Below the pieces are notes generated by a model. That model saw nothing but the letters and a program-made list of their open reading frames with translations, had not been told where the DNA came from and searched no databases. Shown in pieces: positions 1 to 7,552 of a stretch of 29,535 nucleotides of DNA. The stretch is taken from contig CALEYP010000029.1 of the NCBI GenBank assembly GCA_937924895.1, positions 1-29,535 on the forward strand, read 5' to 3'. The stretch's first letter is position 1. Each line of letters starts with the position of its first letter. The stretch comes from an uncultured Alphaproteobacteria bacterium (GTDB lineage: Bacteria > Pseudomonadota > Alphaproteobacteria > Puniceispirillales > Puniceispirillaceae). Both the position numbers and the translations under genes were made by a program.

Positions 1-616
1 GAGGGGATGACGGTAATGGCTCGTCATTCACAACCTTTTTGCCAATCACAACGGATGTTTTCTTCAAAGCCTCATCCGGCTTTGCGCCAAAGAATATATG
101 GGCTGAGAAAAATGTATCCCCTTGTTGAGCGCGTTCTAATATCTCAAAACTATGTTGAATCGGAAAATAAGTGGTCTCAGGCAATGATAGTGCTTCGTCT
201 GGTTCAATAGAGAAAAAAGCCTCGCCTCCTTCTCCCTCGGCACGTGATGCAAACCCATCAAATGAAATTGCTGGCTCAAAACTGGATTGCTCATCAATAG
301 TAAAGCTGAACAGGTCGCCTGTTTCATTCTCAAAAGACGAGAAGAGAGAGGCCATAAATACTTCCCCACCTCCCTCAAAACGCATCTGCATGGCGTAATC
401 TTCATCAGATTTCCAACCATCACAGTCTTGCATTAATGTGAAAACAGAGCGGCCGTTAATCTCATCTAGCGCCGCTGATTTATCACTCTCTGCCAACGCT
501 AATTGATAGGTAACGCGATGAGGGGCAAATTCCATTGCTACTGCAGAAAGCGGCAAAAGCGCCCCTAACAGGCCACATGCTACAATTCCTTGTTTCGCAT
601 ACCGATAATCAGCCAT
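1..616 (-). CDS. eipB: EipB-like cell envelope integrity protein (DUF1849), 3' end cut by window
   Basis: The first 205 residues are present; the C-terminus lies beyond base 1. The start is the ATG at 614-616, preceded on the minus strand by an AGGGCAGG-type ribosome site. Residues 1-27 look like a Sec signal peptide: a short basic stretch, a hydrophobic core, then an SAVA cleavage site. The mature part begins EFAPHRVTYQLAL and carries NGRSVFT and the DCDGW segment, with Cys65 as the likely conserved disulfide cysteine. These match my memory of DUF1849, the family of Brucella EipB, a periplasmic beta-spiral protein needed for envelope integrity and largely confined to Alphaproteobacteria. The second family cysteine would lie in the missing part. 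The gene is divergent from rnd with 130 bases between the starts. The family call is from motif memory, not a search. Confidence 0.8.
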   Translation of the reverse strand, partial: MADYRYAKQGIVACGLLGALLPLSAVAMEFAPHRVTYQLALAESDKSAALDEINGRSVFTLMQDCDGWKSDEDYAMQMRFEGGGEVFMASLFSSFENETGDLFSFTIDEQSSFEPAISFDGFASRAEGEGGEAFFSIEPDEALSLPETTYFPIQHSFEILERAQQGDTFFSAHIFFGAKPDEALKKTSVVIGKKVVNDEPLPSSP

Positions 617-656
617 AGCCTGCCCTTTCTATAGATTGGCTCTTACACCTATCCCT

Positions 657-684
657 AACATAGCCTTTTCAAAAAATCAGACAA
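657..684 (-). promoter_or_regulatory. candidate sigma70-type promoter for eipB
   Basis: On the minus strand a TTGTCT box (679-684) is followed after 16 bases by TATGTT (657-662), each matching 4 of 6 consensus positions. It would give a leader of roughly 35-40 bases before the eipB ATG. Read by eye only; AT-rich intergenic DNA yields such matches by chance. Confidence 0.35.
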
Positions 685-746
685 GTTTCCCTATGCAAAA
701 GGTTAAATCGCTAGCGGCAAGATGAGGCATCAGCTATCATAGGTCT

Positions 747-1931
747 ATGACACAAACAGATCCTATCTTATCTTCGCAACAAGCCCTTGATAACGTAATG
801 GCCCGATTTGCCACGGCAGGGATGGTGGCAATTGATACTGAATTTATGCGGGAAAAAACCTATTACCCGGATTTATGCCTTATTCAAATTGCGGCCTTAG
901 GCGAAAGCTATATCATTGATCCTATCGCTTATGACTTAGATCTCAGCTCTTTCTGGGATTTGTTACAAAACAAAGCCGTTGTGAAAGCCTTTCATGCGGG
1001 CCGCCAAGATATAGAGATCTTTTATTTGAAAACAGGCAAGGTGCCATCACCGCTCTTTGATAGCCAAATTGCTGCGATGGTCTGCGGATTAGGTGACCAG
1101 GTTGGATATGACAAGTTAGTTCAGCATTTTTTGAAAAAACATATTGATAAATCGTCACGTTTTACCGATTGGTCAAAGAGACCGCTGAGCGACAAACAAA
1201 TCCACTATGCCTTGGATGATGTAATTTATCTGGAGCAAATTTACCCGTTATTGCAAGACGCCTTGCGCGAGGGTCATAAGGAGGAGTGGATCACAGAGGA
1301 AATGGCTATTTTAGCCAAGGAATCTACCTATAGCGCCATTCCTGAAGAGATGTACAAAAAACTAAAATTGCGCTCTCCTAAACCTATCACGCTCAATCGC
1401 TTAAAATATTTGGCCGCCTTTCGGGAACAGGAATGCCAAAAGCGAAATTTACCGCGTAGCCGATTTTTAAAAGATGAAACATTAATTGACCTCGCGGCAA
1501 GCGCACCAAAAACGAAAGAGGCGCTGCAAAAAAATCGTGGCCTACGGATAAATGCAACGCGATGGCTCTCAGAGCAGCGCTTAAAAATCATACAAACCGC
1601 GGATAAGGTTGAGAAAGAAAATTGGCCAACACCGCCTAAACAGAAACAGATTGACCGTGCGCCTACGGCCGTTCTTGAGATGTTTCGTGTGTTGTTAAAG
1701 TCTGTGAGTGATGAGACTGGTGCTGCCCCTCGCCTCATTGCCACAGCCTCAGACCTTGAAATGCTGGCGCAATCAGATGATCCGAACCAAGCCGTATTGC
1801 AAGGTTGGCGATATGAGTTATTCGGTAAGCAGGCGCAAGCGCTTAAAGCTGGAAAAATTGCGATGACGTTGCAAGATAATAAGATTTGTTTCCACGCCCT
1901 AAGCGACCTATCACTTACAGAGTCGGATTAA
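747..1931 (+). CDS. rnd: ribonuclease D
   Basis: A 394-residue 3'-5' exoribonuclease that trims tRNA precursors and other structured RNAs in the cytoplasm. The DEDDy exonuclease domain fills about residues 1-175: Exo I is IDTEF (Asp30, Glu32), Exo II is HAGRQDIE (Asp88), and Exo III is YALDD (Tyr154, Asp158). An HRDC domain follows at about 210-290, where RLKYLAAFRE and LPRSRFLKDETL are typical. Length is normal for the family. The ATG at 747 is close upstream of the domain and no better start is visible. The gene stands alone and its 3' end overlaps the convergent SDR gene by 17 bases, with no terminator between them. The identification is secure. Confidence 0.95.
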   Translation: MTQTDPILSSQQALDNVMARFATAGMVAIDTEFMREKTYYPDLCLIQIAALGESYIIDPIAYDLDLSSFWDLLQNKAVVKAFHAGRQDIEIFYLKTGKVPSPLFDSQIAAMVCGLGDQVGYDKLVQHFLKKHIDKSSRFTDWSKRPLSDKQIHYALDDVIYLEQIYPLLQDALREGHKEEWITEEMAILAKESTYSAIPEEMYKKLKLRSPKPITLNRLKYLAAFREQECQKRNLPRSRFLKDETLIDLAASAPKTKEALQKNRGLRINATRWLSEQRLKIIQTADKVEKENWPTPPKQKQIDRAPTAVLEMFRVLLKSVSDETGAAPRLIATASDLEMLAQSDDPNQAVLQGWRYELFGKQAQALKAGKIAMTLQDNKICFHALSDLSLTESD

Positions 1932-2697
1932 AGTTACCACCATCAATTAAGATATTTTGTCCCGTTACATAGCCTGATTGTGCGGCACAAAGCCATGCGC
2001 AGGCAAAGCCAAATTCTTCGATCTCGCCTAATCGTTTTGATGGGTTACGCTGTTCAATCACATGACGCATCTCTGGCTTTGATAAATTTTGCGCTTTGGC
2101 AGAATTTTCAATCATCGCCTCAATGCGGTCTGTATTAAATTGCCCAGGCAGCAATCCATTTATTGTGACATTATGCTGTGCCACATCACGCGATAACCCT
2201 GCGACAAAGCCTGTGAGACCTGCACGGGCACCATTTGACAAACCTAAGGCAGAAATGGGGCTTTTCACCGCGCCAGACGTGATATTCACAATACGACCAA
2301 AGCGCCGCTCAATCATCGGATCTAGCACCGCTTTAATCAGAGAGATAGCTGTCAACATATTGGCATCGATGGCCTTAATCCAATCATCACGACTCCAGTC
2401 ACGAAAATCACCTGGTGGCGGACCGCCAGCGTTATTAACCAAAATATCTACATGCCCTGCCGCATCTAAGACAGCGGCCTGCCCATCCGCACTTGTGATG
2501 TCACAAGCGACGGTTTTAATGATACTGCCTGTCTTATCACGCAATCTTTGCGCCTCTGCTTCTAGCAGCTCAGCGCCTCTGGCACACATCACAAGATTGA
2601 CACCAACAGAAGCAAGCGCTTCTGCACATCCTAGACCCAATCCTTTCGATGACGCACACACAAGCGCTGTCTTCCCTGAAATTCCATAATCTATCAT
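1915..2697 (-). CDS. short-chain dehydrogenase/reductase family protein with atypical active site
   Basis: A 260-residue Rossmann-fold protein of the SDR superfamily. The N-terminal nucleotide-binding motif is CASSKGLGLG (about 14-23), a variant of TGxxxGIG. VNNAG is at 87-91 and the usual serine region NITSG at 138-142. The YxxxK catalytic pair is not conserved: aligning the downstream AGLTGF block puts Ser154 where Tyr is expected and Arg158 where Lys is expected, in LSNGARAGLTGF. I recall the same LSNGAR form in related alphaproteobacterial proteins, so this is probably a subfamily trait rather than decay. The C-terminus has the common YVTGQNILIDGG strand. Substrate is unknown, and databases often label such proteins 3-oxoacyl-ACP reductase without proof. 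It lies 9 bases downstream of hdaA on the same strand, so it is probably co-transcribed. Confidence 0.85.
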   Translation of the reverse strand: MIDYGISGKTALVCASSKGLGLGCAEALASVGVNLVMCARGAELLEAEAQRLRDKTGSIIKTVACDITSADGQAAVLDAAGHVDILVNNAGGPPPGDFRDWSRDDWIKAIDANMLTAISLIKAVLDPMIERRFGRIVNITSGAVKSPISALGLSNGARAGLTGFVAGLSRDVAQHNVTINGLLPGQFNTDRIEAMIENSAKAQNLSKPEMRHVIEQRNPSKRLGEIEEFGFACAWLCAAQSGYVTGQNILIDGGNFNPTL

Positions 2698-2706
2698 CTC
2701 TTTGCC

Positions 2707-3399
2707 CTATTCCTTTATCTTGCCATTTTGGTCCAATACCGCACGGACCAAGGGGATCGTTATTGCCTGTTTTGCAGCAAGCGATTCTCTATCAATTGCA
2801 GAAACCAACTGTGCCACAGCTTCGTAACTGCGGTCGCAACGTGCTACAATATAATCAAGAACTGCCTCAGTCACCGCGCATTGCCGTTCGTGAAAATAAC
2901 TCTCAAACAAGGCGCGAAGCAGCGCATCATCGGGTAGATGAATTTCCTGGGATGGTATCGCTCGCAAACGTGACCGAACATCTGCTAGTGAAAAGTCTAA
3001 TTGTGAAATCGGTGTTTCACTTAAGAATAAGGCATATTTGCCTGTTTCAGACAAATAATTGCAAAAATGAAATAGCGCATCTTCGGACCAACGATCCGAC
3101 GTCGAAATCCCATCAAGAATAATGACGTCACAATCGGCAAAGGCCGTTCTGTCAAACATTGTCAAATTATCTATCATTATGGCTTTTGCGCGCTGGGCGA
3201 GAAATGCCCCCATCTGTGATTTGCCACAACCGGCAGGGCCATAGATATTGAAGCTATGATAGGGGGCAGGCCAATCTTGCCATTTCGAAAGATAGGCCAT
3301 CGCTGTTTCATTAGCCGCAGTTACAAAAAGGGAGGCATCAACCTCACCCTTAGGCACTTCAAGCAAAAGAGGTAATTGTGATCGCAGTGACGTCCCCAT
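2707..3399 (-). CDS. hdaA: DnaA-homologous regulator HdaA (regulatory inactivation of DnaA)
   Basis: A 230-residue AAA+ protein resembling the ATPase core of DnaA without the DNA-binding domain. It should act with the DNA polymerase sliding clamp to stimulate ATP hydrolysis by DnaA and so limit re-initiation of replication. Near the N-terminus, SQLPLLLE (7-14) looks like a clamp-binding QL(S/P)L-type motif. Walker A is GPAGCGKS (54-61), Walker B is VIILD (92-96), and the DVRSRLRA block (140-147) is the arginine-finger region. The helical lid follows. The ATG at 3397-3399 is 3 bases after the DUF2066 stop, so the two are probably translated from one message. Role assignment rests on the family (E. 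coli Hda, Caulobacter HdaA). Confidence 0.9.
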   Translation of the reverse strand: MGTSLRSQLPLLLEVPKGEVDASLFVTAANETAMAYLSKWQDWPAPYHSFNIYGPAGCGKSQMGAFLAQRAKAIMIDNLTMFDRTAFADCDVIILDGISTSDRWSEDALFHFCNYLSETGKYALFLSETPISQLDFSLADVRSRLRAIPSQEIHLPDDALLRALFESYFHERQCAVTEAVLDYIVARCDRSYEAVAQLVSAIDRESLAAKQAITIPLVRAVLDQNGKIKE

Positions 3400-3402
3400 C
3401 CC

Positions 3403-4488
3403 CTACTCCTCTAATGCCGTAATGACATAGGACCCATCTTTATTTTCAAGACGAAGATTCAAAGAAGCAAGGCTAAAACGCAACGAATCAACAGAGCCTG
3501 CCATTTCAATCGCTAGAATAGCAGAGCGATTTGTCTGAGTCAGCACGGTAAATGACGCGATAGATGGCAGAGAGGAAAGCGTTGTACGGCGTTGCAACCA
3601 CATGGCCAAATCATCATAAGATATCTCCGCGATAAGCCTATTATCATTGCCCCCCGTTCGTTGATTTGCCTCTTTCCAACTCATCTCAAATTCAGCAATA
3701 ATATCTCGTTTTACCGCATCTAGTTGAGTTTTGGCCTGACCTGTCGCGCCTGAAACCACAAACTCATCTAAGCCAGCAATCGGTTGTCCATCTGCATTAT
3801 AAAGCGTGGCTCTGACAACAAATTGCTCTTTATCTTCTTGAAATGATTGGATGGCATGCAACACCAGCACCTGAACGGCGCCTGCCACATTAACAGCCTT
3901 CGCAAGAATGGACGGCGTCGCACTTGCCAGAGATTCTGCACGAAGCTGTCTCTCATTTACTAATGTGCGCGGCAGGGATGTAAATTGCACCAAGCCCTGA
4001 TGTGTTGTTGCAATATCACGCCAACCAGCTATCCATGCCACATCATCGCGCCACGCTAAAATGCCGGCAGGAGTCTCATAGATAGGAAGAACAAGAATAG
4101 GCGGTGTACTTACCTCTGCCCAGATAGCCTGCTGCGATGTAAAATAGCGCCTGAGTTCTTCTGGTGAAAAACAGATGTCAATCTTGGCAATGTAACGTCC
4201 TGGCAGGCTTGTTTCGGTGCGAATATGTACCAATTCGGCGAAATCTTCAGGGACAAGTGCCTCAGCCTCGGGCAGAGGCGTTAGGAGCAAGCGATCTAAA
4301 ACCTGTTTAAATGCCTTATCGTGCGCCTCTTCCATCGCCAATTGCTGCGCTAAATTAGCCGTGTCAGCGCTTTTATCGATTGGTATGTCAGACACACCAA
4401 AGACGGGGCTGTCACATCTGGTCTCTGCTTGTACCTGATGAGATAGCCCTAAACAGATGAATAAGAATATGCTACATAACCGTATCAC
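3403..4488 (-). CDS. DUF2066 domain secreted protein of unknown function
   Basis: I recognise this as the DUF2066 family from its position next to hdaA and purM and from the block beginning AMEEAHDKAFKQVLDRLLLTP, but the function is unknown. I chose the GTG at 4486-4488, which gives 361 residues and a compact signal peptide (VIRLCSIFLFICLGLSHQVQA). The reading frame stays open to a TTG at 4536, which would add 16 residues and sit only 17 bases from the purM start. The mature protein is probably periplasmic and mixed alpha/beta, with a PPILVLPIYE strand and a central region recalling nucleotide-independent lipoprotein-like folds only vaguely. It is divergent from purM and followed after 3 bases by hdaA. 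The start is uncertain; the gene itself is secure. Confidence 0.8.
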   Translation of the reverse strand: MIRLCSIFLFICLGLSHQVQAETRCDSPVFGVSDIPIDKSADTANLAQQLAMEEAHDKAFKQVLDRLLLTPLPEAEALVPEDFAELVHIRTETSLPGRYIAKIDICFSPEELRRYFTSQQAIWAEVSTPPILVLPIYETPAGILAWRDDVAWIAGWRDIATTHQGLVQFTSLPRTLVNERQLRAESLASATPSILAKAVNVAGAVQVLVLHAIQSFQEDKEQFVVRATLYNADGQPIAGLDEFVVSGATGQAKTQLDAVKRDIIAEFEMSWKEANQRTGGNDNRLIAEISYDDLAMWLQRRTTLSSLPSIASFTVLTQTNRSAILAIEMAGSVDSLRFSLASLNLRLENKDGSYVITALEE

Positions 4489-4553
4489 TGGTTCTCGCCA
4501 CTCTAAAATGATCGTGGCCCTCAGTATAAACACCAAAATCTAAAGAGACTAGC

Positions 4554-5618
4554 ATGGTAGAAAAAAAGAATGACACTGGCCTGACTTACAAAGATGCGGG
4601 TGTAAATATAGATGCTGGTGATGCTCTGATTGATGCCATTAAGCCAGATGCTAAACGGACGATGCGCCCCGGCGCCAATCCAGCACTTGGCGGTTTTGGT
4701 GGTTTGTTCGATTTAAAAGCAGCTGGCTATAAAGACCCTATTCTGGTCTCAGGCACGGACGGTGTTGGAACAAAGCTTGATATCGCGCAAGCCATGAATT
4801 ACCACCGCACACTTGGCATTGATTTAGTGGCAATGTGTTCAAACGATATCTTAGCACAAGGTGCCATGCCTCTGTTTTTTCTCGACTATTTTTCTTGTGG
4901 AAAATTAGATGTTCAAACAGGAAAAGATATAGTTGCCGGCATTGCGGATGGCTGTATTGAAGCAGGATGCGCCTTAATTGGCGGCGAAACAGCAGAGATG
5001 CCTGGCACCTATGATGACGGCAAATATGACTTGGCTGGCTTTTGTGTAGGGGCGGTAGAACGAGACCAAATCATCACCAAAGGCATGACACAAGTGGGAG
5101 ATGTCATCATCGCTCTTCCCTCATCAGGCGTTCATGCGAATGGCTTTTCTCTCGTTCGCAAAATTATGGAAGTTGAAGGGTTAGATGTTCACAGCCCTGC
5201 CCCATTTGCGAAGGACCAACCACTTGGTATGGCTTTATTAGCACCAACAAGAATTTACACTGACGCGGCAATGGCAGCGATAAGCTCCGGCGGAGTTACT
5301 GGGATTGCGCACATTACAGGTGGCGGGTTAATTGAAAACCCGCCCCGTGTTTATGATGATAGCATGGCAGCCCACCTTGATATGACACAGCGCCCTCTTC
5401 CCCCGCTATTTCAATGGCTACAATCAGCTGGCGGCCTCTCAGATTATGAATTAGCACGCACCTTTAATTGTGGGATTGGCATGCTCATCTTTGTAACCGA
5501 AGCGAGAGCGTCACAAGCCTTACAAGCCATCCAAGAAACAGGGGAAGATGCCTATATCATCGGTCAATTAGAAAAACGTGATGAGGCGCCCGTTACATTT
5601 GACGGGCTGTCCCTATAA
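4554..5618 (+). CDS. purM: phosphoribosylformylglycinamidine cyclo-ligase (AIR synthetase)
   Basis: A 354-residue enzyme that closes the imidazole ring in step five of de novo purine synthesis, turning FGAM into AIR with ATP. The conserved SGTDGVGTK loop is at 66-74 and GGETAEMPGTY at 143-153, followed by SSGVHANGFSLVRK. The N-terminus GLTYKDAGVNIDAGD and the glycine-rich ANPALGGFGGLF segment are typical, and the length is as expected. An AAAGAGA ribosome site precedes the ATG. The stop codon shares one base with the purN ATG (TAATG), so the two genes are translationally coupled. Only 65 bases separate it from the divergent DUF2066 gene, where its promoter should lie. Confidence 0.97.
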   Translation: MVEKKNDTGLTYKDAGVNIDAGDALIDAIKPDAKRTMRPGANPALGGFGGLFDLKAAGYKDPILVSGTDGVGTKLDIAQAMNYHRTLGIDLVAMCSNDILAQGAMPLFFLDYFSCGKLDVQTGKDIVAGIADGCIEAGCALIGGETAEMPGTYDDGKYDLAGFCVGAVERDQIITKGMTQVGDVIIALPSSGVHANGFSLVRKIMEVEGLDVHSPAPFAKDQPLGMALLAPTRIYTDAAMAAISSGGVTGIAHITGGGLIENPPRVYDDSMAAHLDMTQRPLPPLFQWLQSAGGLSDYELARTFNCGIGMLIFVTEARASQALQAIQETGEDAYIIGQLEKRDEAPVTFDGLSL

Positions 5619-6274
5619 TGACGTTGAAATTTGCTATTGCCTTATCAGGGCGCGGCTCAAACATGCTTGCCCTGCATGATGTGATAGCGGCAATGGCTGA
5701 CAAAGCAAGCTGCGTTTGTGTGATTGCTGACAAAGACTGTGTTGGCCTGCAAAAAGCCAAGGAACGCGGTCTCGAGACACATTATGTATCCTATAAAGAT
5801 CTTGGGAAAGAGGCTGCTGAATCACAGATCATTGCATATCTTCAGGCGCATCAGATAGATTTTCTCCTTCTAGCAGGCTTCATGCGGATATTATCACCGA
5901 CATTTGTTGATGCTTTCCCGCAGAAAATTATCAATATACACCCCTCACTTCTGCCAAAATATAAAGGGGTTGAGACACATCAACGCGCACTTGACGCAGG
6001 CGACACCCATCATGGCGCGACGGTTCATTTTGTGACGGCAGCGCTAGATGATGGTCCGATTTTATGTCAGGCAGCTATTCCCATTCAGCCAGATGATACA
6101 GATGAAACATTAGCTGCCCGTCTTTTGCCGGCCGAACATTGGCTCTATCAAACGGTACTCCGTGGCTTGATAACAGGCGACCTTTTTGAGGAAAACGGAG
6201 TCCATCATTGGAAGACACCTCCTCATTGTGATCTGAGCGATGTCATTGTGACAGATTGTCCTATAGCCCGTTAG
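5618..6274 (+). CDS. purN: phosphoribosylglycinamide formyltransferase
   Basis: A 218-residue folate-dependent enzyme for step three of purine synthesis, adding a formyl group from 10-formyltetrahydrofolate to GAR. It starts FAIALSGRGSNM, the phosphate-binding loop. The catalytic residues are visible as Asn107 and His109 in NIHPSLLPKYKG and Asp144 in HFVTAALDDGPIL, spaced as in E. coli PurN. The protein is slightly longer at the C-terminus than E. coli PurN, with a His/Asp-containing tail. It overlaps purM by one base. The purMN pair is standard, and PurF, the first enzyme of the pathway, is encoded near the other end of this window. Confidence 0.97.
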   Translation: MTLKFAIALSGRGSNMLALHDVIAAMADKASCVCVIADKDCVGLQKAKERGLETHYVSYKDLGKEAAESQIIAYLQAHQIDFLLLAGFMRILSPTFVDAFPQKIINIHPSLLPKYKGVETHQRALDAGDTHHGATVHFVTAALDDGPILCQAAIPIQPDDTDETLAARLLPAEHWLYQTVLRGLITGDLFEENGVHHWKTPPHCDLSDVIVTDCPIAR

Positions 6275-6299
6275 CCGATTGCTTTTTGCCGCATGTGAC

Positions 6300-6328
6300 T
6301 TGATTTTCGAGCGAACGTTCGGCATAAG
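6300..6328 (+). promoter_or_regulatory. candidate promoter with embedded palindromic operator upstream of the small oxidase subunit gene
   Basis: TTGATT (6300-6305) and CATAAG (6323-6328) are 17 bases apart, each matching 4 of 6 sigma70 consensus positions. The spacer holds a perfect 10-base palindrome CGAACGTTCG (6312-6321). A repressor bound there would block the polymerase. Promoter and operator are both inferred by eye; no regulator is identified. Confidence 0.35.
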
Positions 6329-6367
6329 AACACAAGTAACTAGGCATCGCCATGTGGGGGATTACAA

Positions 6368-6499
6368 ATGAATACAGATGATTTTGATAAGCATGCAAAG
6401 GCTAATCTCGCCTTTTATCATGACTTCATGAATTTCTCAAAATACGTCACAGCAGCTGTGATTGTAACTTTGGTATTAATGGCTATCTTCCTTCTCTAA
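6368..6499 (+). CDS. aa3-type cytochrome c oxidase subunit IV (small single-helix protein)
   Basis: A 43-residue protein. Residues 1-22 are polar and charged (MNTDDFDKHAKANLAF), then FMNFSKYVTAAVIVTLVLMAIFL forms one membrane helix reaching the C-terminus. Short acidic N-terminus, an aromatic-rich (F/W)xxFxK entry and a single terminal helix are the features of the bacterial aa3 oxidase subunit IV family (COX4_bact), known from Paracoccus and Rhodobacter oxidases, where its role in the complex is minor or unclear. A GGGGGA ribosome site lies 7-8 bases before the ATG. It has its own candidate promoter, is 93 bases after purN and ends at a strong terminator. No other oxidase gene is in the window. 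The match is by pattern, since so short a protein carries little information. Confidence 0.7.
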   Translation: MNTDDFDKHAKANLAFYHDFMNFSKYVTAAVIVTLVLMAIFLL

Positions 6500-6521
6500 G
6501 TGAGACGTGATGATACCCATA

Positions 6522-6549
6522 AAAAAAGGCCGCTTTTGCGGCCTTTTTT
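6522..6549. terminator. bidirectional intrinsic terminator between the oxidase subunit gene and ndk
   Basis: A perfect 12-base-pair stem (6522-6533 with 6538-6549) with a TTTT loop. The G/C core is GGCCGC/GCGGCC, flanked by A6 on one side and T6 on the other. It therefore has a U-run after the hairpin on both strands and should end transcripts from both convergent genes. Confidence 0.9.
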
Positions 6550-6567
6550 AATCTATATGGTTAGGAA

Positions 6568-6990
6568 TTACCCAACAATTTCGTCTTCAGTGAAGAAATG
6601 CTTAATTTCGATTTCAGCATTTTCAAGGCTGTCTGAACCATGCACTGAGTTGGCTTCGATTGATTCTGCAAATTCTTTGCGGATTGTGCCTTCATCAGCA
6701 TCTGCTGGGTTTGTGGCACCCATAACACCACGATAAGCCGCAACAGCGTCTTCGCCTTCCAATACCTGCACGACAACTGGACCAGATGTCATGAATTCAA
6801 CAAGTTCACCATAGAAAGGGCGCTCTTTGTGAACAGCATAGAAAGACCCAGCTTGGTCTTCTGTCATGTGGATACGCTTTTGCGCAATGATACGAAGACC
6901 GCTTGCTTCGATTTTAGCATTAATGGCACCTGTCAGATTACGACGTGTGGCATCGGGCTTAATAATTGAAAATGTGCGTTGCTGTGCCAT
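6568..6990 (-). CDS. ndk: nucleoside diphosphate kinase
   Basis: A 140-residue enzyme that transfers the gamma phosphate from ATP to other nucleoside diphosphates through a phosphohistidine. The active histidine is His117 in NSVHGSD, and TFSIIKPDA at the N-terminus and RGVMGATNP near residue 90 are family signatures. Two in-frame ATGs exist, at 6999 and 6990. I chose 6990 because the AGAAGGA ribosome site (6999-7005) is 8 bases from it, while it would directly abut the first ATG, and because 140 residues is the family length. It is the last gene of the minus-strand group pepA-holC-ndk, about 100 bases after holC, and is followed by the bidirectional terminator. Confidence 0.97.
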   Translation of the reverse strand: MAQQRTFSIIKPDATRRNLTGAINAKIEASGLRIIAQKRIHMTEDQAGSFYAVHKERPFYGELVEFMTSGPVVVQVLEGEDAVAAYRGVMGATNPADADEGTIRKEFAESIEANSVHGSDSLENAEIEIKHFFTEDEIVG

Positions 6991-7089
6991 TTTAAACATC
7001 CTTCTTTGAAATATAATGAGATGCGCATCATTATGCGCTTCTGAGCGGTCTTATACTGGGTTTTTGGTCCAAATAGCAAGCGCAGATTC

Positions 7090-7551
7090 TTAAGCTTTCT
7101 GTTGCCATTTCCCATCGTCTGTCTTTGCAAAATACCGGCATTTGCCAGCAAATTGCTCTGATAGTGTTTTCCACTGCTTTCGCGCATCATCTAATGCCGC
7201 AGCATCTCTGCCGTCAAACAGGATAAATACACGCTCAAAGGCGTCATAATCTGGCAGAGACAAACTATTTGTCACGAGTGCAAATTCTGCCTCAATTTGA
7301 TTTTGTGAGACATCGCTGCTAATCCAGATCGGGGCAATATCATGCCCCTCACCATTATCAATGCCATGTGCATAGAAACTCAAATCCTTGACCGTCCAGA
7401 TGGCACGGCTCGCGGCATCAGTGGCATCTTTTGTTGTGTAAAGAATGGCTTTTTTGCTAGCCGCGCGGCATTTTTCAATCAATTGGGCCGCAAGCTCTTC
7501 AACTTCACCGCCCAATAATTGATAGAAATCGATATGCGCGAGGCTAGCCAT
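7090..7551 (-). CDS. holC: DNA polymerase III chi subunit
   Basis: A 153-residue accessory subunit of the polymerase III clamp loader. It begins HIDFYQL, typical of HolC, then has a helix and AILYTTKD, the IWTVKDLSFYAHG segment, APIWISSD and FERVFILFDGRD, which follow the order of the chi fold. Chi normally joins psi to single-stranded DNA-binding protein; most alphaproteobacteria lack a recognisable psi. I chose the ATG at 7549-7551, which begins 1 base after the pepA stop. The frame is open to a TTG at 7572 inside pepA, but that would add an unlikely MIIGSNK prefix. The pepA-holC adjacency is widespread in proteobacteria and supports the call. Confidence 0.88.
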   Translation of the reverse strand: MASLAHIDFYQLLGGEVEELAAQLIEKCRAASKKAILYTTKDATDAASRAIWTVKDLSFYAHGIDNGEGHDIAPIWISSDVSQNQIEAEFALVTNSLSLPDYDAFERVFILFDGRDAAALDDARKQWKTLSEQFAGKCRYFAKTDDGKWQQKA

Positions 7552-7552
7552 C

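Noticed and set aside
1328..1744. 138-codon minus-strand open frame inside rnd
   Set aside because: It overlaps the HRDC region of a well-supported RNase D; Ser/Phe/Arg-rich translation typical of a reverse-strand shadow.
2096..2689. 197-codon open frame on the plus strand, opposite the SDR gene
   Set aside because: It is fully antisense to a gene with clear SDR motifs, and its translation is Ser/Pro/Ala-rich with no recognisable domain or ribosome site.
2649..3122. 157-codon open frame opposite hdaA
   Set aside because: It lies antisense to the Walker and lid regions of HdaA; the translation has no family features.
4489..4536. Sixteen extra codons at the start of the DUF2066 gene
   Set aside because: They need a TTG only 17 bases from the divergent purM start; the GTG at 4488 gives a more normal signal peptide. 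The choice is not certain.
6312..6321. CGAACGTTCG as a LexA box
   Set aside because: The alphaproteobacterial LexA site is a direct repeat GTTC-N7-GTTC; only one GTTC is present here.
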